From Phoronis ovalis (lineage: Eukaryota; Phoronida; Phoronidae), in contig JAOXYB010044670.1 in the NCBI GenBank assembly GCA_028565635.1, forward strand, positions 1 through 12,495: a stretch of DNA of 12,495 nucleotides. The letters run 5' to 3'. Shown here piece by piece: positions 1-9,500 of this stretch (position 1 is the first letter of the stretch; the number at the start of each line of letters is the position of its first letter). The notes under the pieces are model-generated. The model saw only the letters and a list, made by a program, of their open reading frames with translations. It was not told where the DNA came from and searched no databases. The position numbers and the translations under genes are program-made.

Positions 1-335
1 ATAAACAATATTGAAAATCGTCAAGTAAAAGACGATACCAATGCTGGGTATCCTATAGATAGGATAAACAGCAAAAAATATAATACTTGAACAAAAAACT
101 CAGTTTCGCCTATTTCTTCAAAAATATAGGTCACGGTTATTCCAATTAAATTTGTTTACCTATTGATACAATATTTAAATTTACCAAAGTTCTACTTTCT
201 ATCGCAATTAATATATCTAGAACTAAAAACTGATATATGTTTATACACAAAAAACGTTTTTGACAAACACTATAACAAAGCTACGGACCTATCTAACAGC
301 TTTGCTACTAGTTATGCAGCAAAAACACCACCTAC
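1..335 (-). other. Intron after the laminin IV exon (incomplete)
   Basis: AT-rich intron sequence that follows donor GTAGGT at 330-335 (minus strand) and runs off the left edge. I looked for the continuation of laminin IV on the minus strand and found no supported exon. No repeat or RNA gene is seen. Confidence 0.8.
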
Positions 336-506
336 CTGATTTCTTAAGAATTGAATTGGCAAGCTCCAGTAATGAACACCTCGAGGCAAACTGCTATAGT
401 TTGGTACAACCCACTCTGCCGTTGATGTAACGTATTGGTACAATCTTACATCCACAGCTTCTCTGCTGTCCTTTTCAACAAGGCTGATTTCATCTCCAAT
501 TCCAAA
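336..506 (-). CDS. trol: Perlecan exon: start of laminin IV (domain B)
   Basis: The exon is phase 0 at both ends (acceptor TTTTAG before TTTGGAATT, donor GTAGGT after AATCAG), 171 nt and 57 codons. It encodes [18 protein letters not shown], then [16 protein letters not shown] and [20 protein letters not shown] ending RNQ. The YWSLP motif close to the end is characteristic of the start of laminin IV type A modules, where YGG would be expected early in the following exon. That exon is not found in the remaining 335 bases. One N-glycosylation sequon (NYS) is visible. The module is cut off by the window edge, not by a mutation. Confidence 0.93.
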
Positions 507-3500
507 CTAAAGAAAAAGTTGTTTCTGACAGTAGCAAATTTACTTACTCATCTGCTCTCCCAATTCACTTCTGTAGCAATAGGAAAAATAATATGTTTCA
601 AGCAATAGTAATCTGAATGCTGTCGCAGCAAGTATTCCATTATTTTGTATGCTATGCTTTTTCATTTTGCAGTATTCCTCTTTCTTCTGTGGGTATATGC
701 CATAATCAAAATTTGCAGTATTGAAATAGCTTAAGAAATTAATATAAAACACATTTAAATAAAACAAAAACAAAAATGGTCTGAACTCGAGGCTATATTC
801 TAATAAGCATAAGCAGCAGAACAATTCTAGTTTAGAAATCAGTACTTGCTAATATTCCTTACCGAAGTTCTGTGTAATGTTGCACTAATACAGTTATCAG
901 TTGCACCAAAGCAAAAACATGAAATACATTCATCTTGACGGGCTGCATTGGAATTGAAAAATGGTCGTCTGCAAACATCAACCAGTACTAAAACAAATTA
1001 AACAAAATTATAAAATACTTGTTTGTGTACATTTGGATACATTCTTTATTATTTTAGCCAGCAAACTTAAGTCTACCCTATACTTTTCTTGAAATCTGTA
1101 GAAAAATTATTACCGATATATTTTAGAAAAGCGAAATTATGCAGTTTGAGAATTTTTGAATTTTGTAATGAAAAGATTTTTGGCAAAGAAATGTCTACTG
1201 AAATCCAAAAAAAAAAATCGCCTTTCAAAATATGGATGACTGGATAATTTATAGCAGCCACTTAGGGATTAATTCCTAACTACAAATAGCCTGTATTTCT
1301 GTATAATCAATAGAGACAGCATTTATGTTGGTGAATACTATTCGTCAAACTTTATTTACACTTTATACTGTGTTAACGTTTAGACAGACAAATTAACAAA
1401 AGTATGCATATTTTTAAAAGTAATTCACATTCCCTAGCCAAGTAGTATTTTCCCTACTGCATGAATAAATTGTCACATCTCACCGGAGAACATAATATAC
1501 TAGTTCCTTCTTTTATTTACTGTTCAATAATTCCCTAAAGAGCTTAACTAGCCATGTATCGTGCCGAGATCTCATAGGTGTTCAGCGATGATCCAGGTCA
1601 TATGCTTATTTTATTAAAAAGCTGTTCAGGAAAACAACATATCCCGCACATACCCTCAAATTAGAAAATTTGAGTACTGTACCTTTAATTTTTACTTTGG
1701 TTTGACTAAAGATACTGTAATAGTTTTTCTTAGCAATACACTATCAGATTCATGGTACAGGAAACTGTGCGATATGCTACGGTTATATTTCCAATTCACT
1801 GGTGCTTAATTAAACCAAAACAATTATGCATAAGTGGTAAATATTATTAAGCAGGTAACAGTCTAATAATTCTCATCATTTAGTTAATCAATAATTCTAA
1901 TTAACTTTCCCTAAAACTAATTGCAATCTCACCTCTCACAATTAAAATGGCATCCGGCTGGGCAAAAATACTGCCTTTTACATTCATGGCTTCACAAGAA
2001 TAGGCACCTTGGTCTGATTTCTGAACATTTCTAATAGTTAATGTACCACGACCCCCATTGCTGGTCATGGTTACTCTAGGTGGGGGTGGTACATGGCCCC
2101 AGTTTAATCGCCAGGATATCAGAGGCGTGGGTACACCAACAGCTTCACAGTTGATGGTAACAGTAGCACCAACCTCTACTTCAATAGTACTTCTAGGTAG
2201 AACAGTTACAGTTGGAGCAGCTGAAAACACAAATTATATATCATAACTTAACTCATAAGAACAATAGTTCTGACAGTATACTCCCTTTTATTTCCTACGA
2301 CTTTCCTTTCTGTGCAAGTCATCATATTTACTGCTTTATAAAACTGGGTGCAGATGTTTCAAATTCCCACCAGGTAGTATCAAATAAGCCATAGCAAACT
2401 ATTTCAGAAGTGACTGCTGTGTCAGACAGAAAACAAAATTATCCAGAAAAATATAATAACAATATTATTTCAATAGATGCTTCTGCAATTTCACTTCAAA
2501 ATTTTTGTAGAGACACAAAGCTAGTTTCAGGCACACATTATGCAGTTGGTACAGAGCCCACTTAAGTCAGCAGTATTTACCATCTGAAAGTCTTGCATAT
2601 ACTGCAAAAGCCATTTATACCAGTTTAATTCTCTTAGACATAGGCGACCATGGAAACATAACTAAAGCAACATTTGGAGTCGGACTGTTGCTGCATCAAG
2701 CCCCACAATAGTATCACAATACACAGCATCAAGCCCCACAATAGTATCACAATACACAAGTACACTTACAGCAGCCAATTTCATCTGATCTATCTTGACA
2801 GTCAACTTCACCATCACATTGATAACTTGCTGGGATACACTGTGATCTGTCTAGACACTGATACTCATTTGCTCTGCATGCAGCACCAGGCAGAGCAGTG
2901 GCTATATAATAAATAGGTTAAAGGATAAATAAGCATAAAATTTAAATCTGATGGCAAATTATTTAATGCCAAGCAATATAATTACATACCACCAAGTTGC
3001 AACAATGGTTAGAAAAAAATTTTGAACATAAACCTGTAGTCACCCAGTTTATGCAACCTAGTTGTACAACATTAGTTTTCTACTCTAGCATGATGTAGAT
3101 AGTTTTTTCAAGTGCCCCTTAGTAAAATTTTAATGCTGTTCTAGTATGTTGGCATAGTTACAGTACGCATAAAAAAAAAATCAACAGGAGCACGCCGTTT
3201 GCTAATCCGTGTTTCAGGACCCAAGGCCGGCTATGAACAGGGACATGAGATATGATCTCCAATCGATTTATGACAATCTTTTGAGGTCAAGTGATCATGT
3301 GACCTCTTCCCGCCATATCAGAAAGGACTGATGAAGGTCTCGAGATGACACTGAAAGCTCTCTAGCTTAAAAATGTGATACAATATTTAATAGTTTACGA
3401 CGAACATCCCCGAACGTACCGGAGCTTTGTATACTGGTCCCGCATACATTGGAGTTAAGACGGATTTAATAATTTACAAACAAAAGTCTTGCTTTAGGGA

Positions 3501-6500
3501 TTCCGAAACGGCCATTTCCTAACCAGCCGGCCGCCGGCTTGAACCGACCAGCTCCTGGCCCAGAAGCATTAACCAGCCTTGAGGAACCGCCCTGTCGTTG
3601 ATTTTTTTAGGCGTACTGTATATTATAAGAGGGTTCTTAGACTGGGTTCAGTCTGAGTAATAGAGTTGTATCATCATTGTGCATTTTTTTTAAACTGATG
3701 AGTTTTCACTCATATTACCTAAAGTGATGATAAATTATAATATTTTCAACTGTGTAACTTATATTTATCATATTTAAATGCTGATAGTTTGTTACCATTA
3801 TTCAAGAAGGGGTCCAATTTTACATCTTTCTATTTTTATTACTAAAATGATTACTTCATTGATAGTACTGTAATTTATAAATGAAGAAATAAGAGTAAAA
3901 TTGTCCAAATTAGTAGCTAGGAATATACAATCAATCCTCATATAATTAGTCTTTCTTTAGCTTGTAGACAGGACAGAGGGGTTTTGTATACAGACATTTA
4001 TTCTTATATAATATTTAACTTGATTGGAGTGAAGTAAATTTATTCAAAACAGGGTTTCACTGGCCTAGAAAAAATTCATAACTGGAAGTATCAACGGAAG
4101 CATCTGGTACATCTTTTGCATTAAAGTGATTATAAACTTACGGCAGTTAGTTTCGTCTGAATTATCTCCACAATCATCATCACCATCACATCGCCAGAAT
4201 TTCTTAGCACATTTTCCAGTAGCACATGAAAATTCATCTGGTTCACATCTATTTGGTTGAACTGAAAAGTGCCAAAGAGTAGCAACAAGGAAAACCTCGT
4301 ACAATATGAACAACAAAAGTTTTACGTGTGAATTATGAATGATGGTCGCAATTTTACATACATGAAATAAGAATTTTGATTCACCTATCAAAGTTGAAGT
4401 CTTGAATACTTTGTTCTTGTAATTTAAGCTAGGAAAACAATGCAAGCAGAACTCACTATACGACGCGATAGTCTTCACATGATGCAATTGCGCACAGCAT
4501 ATATAATACAACAGTACTTTCTTTGTAACTTCCATTTTAACACAGAATAATTACCTTTTATTTCCTACAGTAATTCTGGTTATAATAATAATAATCAAAA
4601 ATAAAATATTATTTCTGATACTTCTCAATGCAGACAAAAGCTTATAGTTGCATCTAACTTCTACTAAATACGGTCTAGGTGGTAATCATTAGGATTCTGC
4701 TGGGTTCTTATGTATGTCTATGTATAAGACATATTGCTTCAAGCCAAATATCACTAATAATATACAATGAAAAGTCTGTTTGTGGTCTACATCATAACCC
4801 TAGTAAGATACTTCAATCCATGTATCTAAGTATTTTTACATTACAACCAAATAATGAAAGGATATTTAGCAACTACGATAAAAGTAATACCAGTTTATAA
4901 TTATATCTCGGACACAGCACTTACGACAGTTGCTTTCATCAGATCTGTCAGTACAATCAGGATCTCCATCACACAAATATTCACGAGGAATACATTGCCC
5001 ATTATTACACGTTGCCTCATCACTGGTACATGGGCGGCCAACAACAGGTGGCTCGCGTGTAGGACGAACTGAAATAAATCATATACATACAATGACATCA
5101 TGTTGATAAGGTTTTAGCAGAAACATTCACATTGGACTTATAGTAGCATGAACTGTGATAAACCTGTGTAACATGTATAATTAGTGGCGATTACAGCATG
5201 TTAATGAGTGGTCAAGGTAAATAGTTATGTTAATAAACAACCCCATTTGGAATGTGGGTGTCTAGAAGAATGTTAAATACAGAAATGTATTGTGATTTGT
5301 GATGTCCAGTGTCATCATATGGAAGTTAGCATTGAAACCATAACAAACATTCAAACCTATTTCCTTCTTTATTTGTGTTGTAAAAAGCACAACATAATGT
5401 TTGATTATATGGCTGGGTGGTGATCAGCAGTATAAAAATTTTTGTGTCAGAATATTTATATACACCAATATGGATTACCAATCTGATAACTTACATAATC
5501 AAAAAAAACTAATGTCTTTCATGTAAAGAAACTTAAAAGCTCAAACACTGGTTCTGGGATTTCTAAACAAAAAGAGAGTCGTGTTACACATAACTACTAC
5601 AATTTCACATAAGAGGTTTACGTAGAAGCAAAGTATAAGTAATCTCAACAAGTTCTAATTATGCCTATGTTACCTGCAGCAACAACAAGCTGGGCTGTGG
5701 CAGAGAAGCTGCCAGCTACTCCAACAGCACTACAAGTATAATCTCCAGCATCCCCAACAGAAACTCGGAAAAGTGTCAATCTACCATTAACATCAGAAGC
5801 ATCTGCAGGTATACCCTGAAAGTATCCAGTTTTAAATGATATTTACTGTAAATGCTTTTGTAAAGTATTCAGTTTGTAGCTGTAATTTTACTGTTGCTAT
5901 TTATAGAAATCAACCACAAGATATTTTTCATTTTATAGATAAAAGGTATCACCTTCATTCTTTCATTAATAGAAACTATAAACAATGCCTTGCTTACTTT
6001 GTATGTGATTGTGATATTTACATAAGATCTGCTTTTGCAGACAGATGCCCATCACATTGAAGTAGTGTTAGTAGAGATCTCTCCACATATCTGGAAAAAC
6101 GGCTCGACAACTGCGAGAAAATGTCAAGTTTTCATATCAAGTTGACCAACCTTTCAAGGTCATTCTAAAATACCACATAACCATTAACCTCTGGCCTTCA
6201 TAAATTCCACTTAAAATTATCCAGGCGACACTTCTTACCAGGAACAAATAAGGCCACCAGTCGGCCACATTGGAAGCGATCCGGATCAAAATCAACACTG
6301 ACCTATATTTTGGTTTCCACTTCCTTGCGATTTACAACAATCTCTATACATATCCGAGTTTTCAAGGTATTGGCAAAACAGCTTGATGGATACAAAAAAT
6401 GTTGGTTCTGGATAGCAGCCTGGCCCACTTTTCAATGTCATTCTGAAATACCACCTAGCCTATAGCACCCACCCACCTATGGCCTTCTTAAAACCACCTT

Positions 6501-9500
6501 TGAATCATCCAGGCAATGTTTTCTTTTTGCAGCTATAGACATACCATGAGGTACTATCTCGGTGAAGAATGTCAAAATCATACTGGACCTGTATTTTGAC
6601 CTATATTTATGCTGTATCAAATATGAAACTGATTTGATAAAAAAAAAATCCACTATCCGGCTACAATCTACGGGAACAAACGTGGCCGCCAATCAGCATG
6701 TTGGAAATGATCCAAGTCAAATTAAAACTTGACCTATATTTTAACTTCTATTTAATTTCTGAACGAAATGATCTTATTATTTATCAGAGTTTTCAAGACC
6801 TGGGCAAAAACAGTTTTGATGACTGTGAAAATAATTCCAAATTTTCAGATCAACATTTGATCCAGTTTCCAAGGTCATTCAAAAATAGCACTTATTAGCC
6901 AATGACACCCGCACACCTACAGCATTCTAAAACCACCTTTGAATAGTCTATGCAGGGCTTCATTTATACAGCCATTTATGTCTTATGACATGCCCTCTCG
7001 GGAACAAACATGGCCATATTGGAACTCATCGAGGTCAAAATTATATCCGGCTTGTATCTACCTTGTACCACATATGAAGTAATGTTATGCATAAGTAAAA
7101 ATGTAATGTAACATTTCAACTATGATATTTGAGTATCTGCAGCATGCTCACCCTGCCGTTACGAGTCCATCTTACAGCTGGCAGAGGATTGCCTGTTGAT
7201 ATGCAGGAAAACGAAGCTTCGTCTCCTTCTCTGACACGGTTTATTTGGGGTGATACACTTATAACTATCTGCACAGCTGAAAGCAATTTTTAAATATTTA
7301 TTTTTATAGTTTGGTACGGCCTCATTTTAAGTTTGTGGTACAAATATAAGAAAAAAAAGGCTGCTATATGTTATGATTTTGGCTCCTAGGATCGCATCGC
7401 AATTCTGGGCTGCGAACTGCATATGATCTGGGCTCATAGAAACACATGTAAACTGAATTAGGTTGTGTTTTACGCACAGTAATATTATATTTATAATGAT
7501 TAACCATGAACTGTTTCATCATTAATTTCGGATTATTTAAGGCCACACAAGTACTCCTCACTATACTTACGACAATTGAACTCATCAGATCTATCAGAAC
7601 AATCTGGTTCAGCATTACATTTACGTCTTTCGTCAATACATTGTCCATTATCACAGCGAAACTCTCCAGATCGACAAGCAGGAGCTACAATAGTAAGACA
7701 TGCAGATGTTGTTACAATATGAAGAAAGAAATTGAAGGAAAATTGTAATCTGTGAAAACCAAATTAAACCTGATACGAAGAGAGGTTATGCTATTGTATA
7801 TACATAGTACTAACAGGTATGAAATGAAACTTGCAAATATACCGACAGAGTAAAGAGATCCAAGCAACTGAGGATAGCTCTTCCCAGCTATGTAACAACA
7901 TGTTATAAAAGAACACTCATTTAAGGCACTAAACTTAACATACACTGACAATTGGCCTCGTCAGTTTGATCAATACAATCACGTCTCCCATCACAACGAG
8001 AACTTTCTTTTACACAACGTCGACCATCACATACAAATTCTCCTGCAGCGCAAATATTTGCAACAGCTGTAATATATGTAAGTGATAAATAGCATAGATC
8101 AAAACATCTAAAATCTTCAGCTTATATCTGATGACACACATTTCACTATCATAGCCAGAATCTAACAATATCTCACCATAATAAAAACTAACTTGAATTT
8201 AAATCTAACAGGGGAAATGACCAAAAACATGCTACAGCATGCAACTACAGGTAAGTCAACTATCAGCAAGCATACAAGAAGAAAAACCTCCATCAAGTAA
8301 GTAGTGTATTCCATTGAGTAAATTAAGGCGTACAGAGCTCCAAGTGTACTGTGTTTACCCATTCAGTTACACATACAGTTACCATGTGTTTAAACTATAG
8401 GCCAACAAATAATTAGCAGCTGCATCATCCCTGTTAAGATAATGAATATTATTTGTGGTTACCAATATTGCAGAATGTCCTTAACACACAAAACTTAATC
8501 CTCGAAAACGAAACTGCAATGATATTAAGTTACTATGAAGCTGTAACCAGAAACTTAGAGCAGTACTAAGTTGGAAAAATATATTAGTAATTCTGCATAG
8601 TAGCTCTTAGAATACATCAATAAATCATCATTCAACGAAAAGAAGATTACACTGTCTAAAAACAAACAGTTTTAATTGGTTAAGTTCAAATGGTCACAGT
8701 CAACACTCTATCTACAGGAAACATAGATACTACAAGTTAATATAAACTGAATCTGGATGAACTACATTACAATGAGATAAGCAGCACAAATATGAGACAA
8801 TGAAAGATCGATTATTCTTGAACAAGTTAACAAACAAATGTATGGTCCTGCACAAAAAGTAATTCAACAAGTAATCTACACCAATAGTGTTGGTAGATGT
8901 CTGTCTCCAGGGTACAATCAATTAGTTTTCAGTAAGGGTTAATACAAAATATACAAGCAAGCATGTGATCATTATATAAAAATTGCTTTCACTGCATGTT
9001 AGTTAGTAAACATGTTACCCACATCATACTTACGACAATTCAATTCATCCGAACGATCAGTGCAATCTTGTTGACCATTACATTTAAGTCTTTGGTCAAT
9101 ACACTGCCCGTTATTACAACGGAACTCTCCAGATTGACATGCAAGAGTTTCTACAATAGTGATACATGCATGAATAATGTGTTTTTACCAGATGTAGAAA
9201 AGAATGCAAAGAAAAGAAGGTATATGTATTTGTTTATTTTCCAAGAGGCACACAAAACAATTTTGTATTGTATGGGAATTACTGAGAATAACCTATAATC
9301 ATATCACTTGCAAAAAATCAGAGGCAACAAATATATCCAAGGTGGGAAAATTATATCGCTCCCCAGTTCTATTTACACCACAATCATAAAAGTTACAAGA
9401 AATTTCTTTAAAACGAACTCAACATACGACAATTGGCCTCGTCAGTTCCATCTATGCAATTTCGTCTCCCATCACAGCGAGAACTTTCTTTTACACAACG

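Larger units (their letters stand above)
7571..9033 (-). repeat. Tandem segment 3 of the LDLa array
   Basis: This 1463-bp segment contains a type-B exon (7571-7684), a 259-bp intron, a type-A exon (7944-8066) and the long intron up to the next type-B exon. The layout repeats at 9034-10767 and from 10768 onward. Intron words near 8744 (aaactgaatctggatgaact, then acattacaatgagat) reappear near 12259 with small changes, so introns as well as exons were duplicated. It is the most diverged copy. Confidence 0.75.

Noticed and set aside
540-824. A 94-codon minus-strand open frame as an exon
   Set aside because: It lies between two exons that join in phase 0, is rich in aromatic and low-complexity residues, and has no domain or matching splice pair.
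2058-2246. Plus-strand open frame of 62 codons
   Set aside because: It is the antisense of the second Ig exon, whose minus-strand reading has clear domain features and splice sites.
4065-4535. A 156-codon minus-strand open frame as an intact gene
   Set aside because: Only 4142-4261 has LDLa features. The start and the tail are intron sequence that happens to lack stops, and the splice sites at both exon borders are good.
8996-9298. A 100-codon plus-strand open frame, with similar plus-strand frames at 7506-7748 and 10805-10999
   Set aside because: These are antisense to the three type-B LDLa exons; their mutual similarity reflects the exon duplication and not a conserved plus-strand protein.
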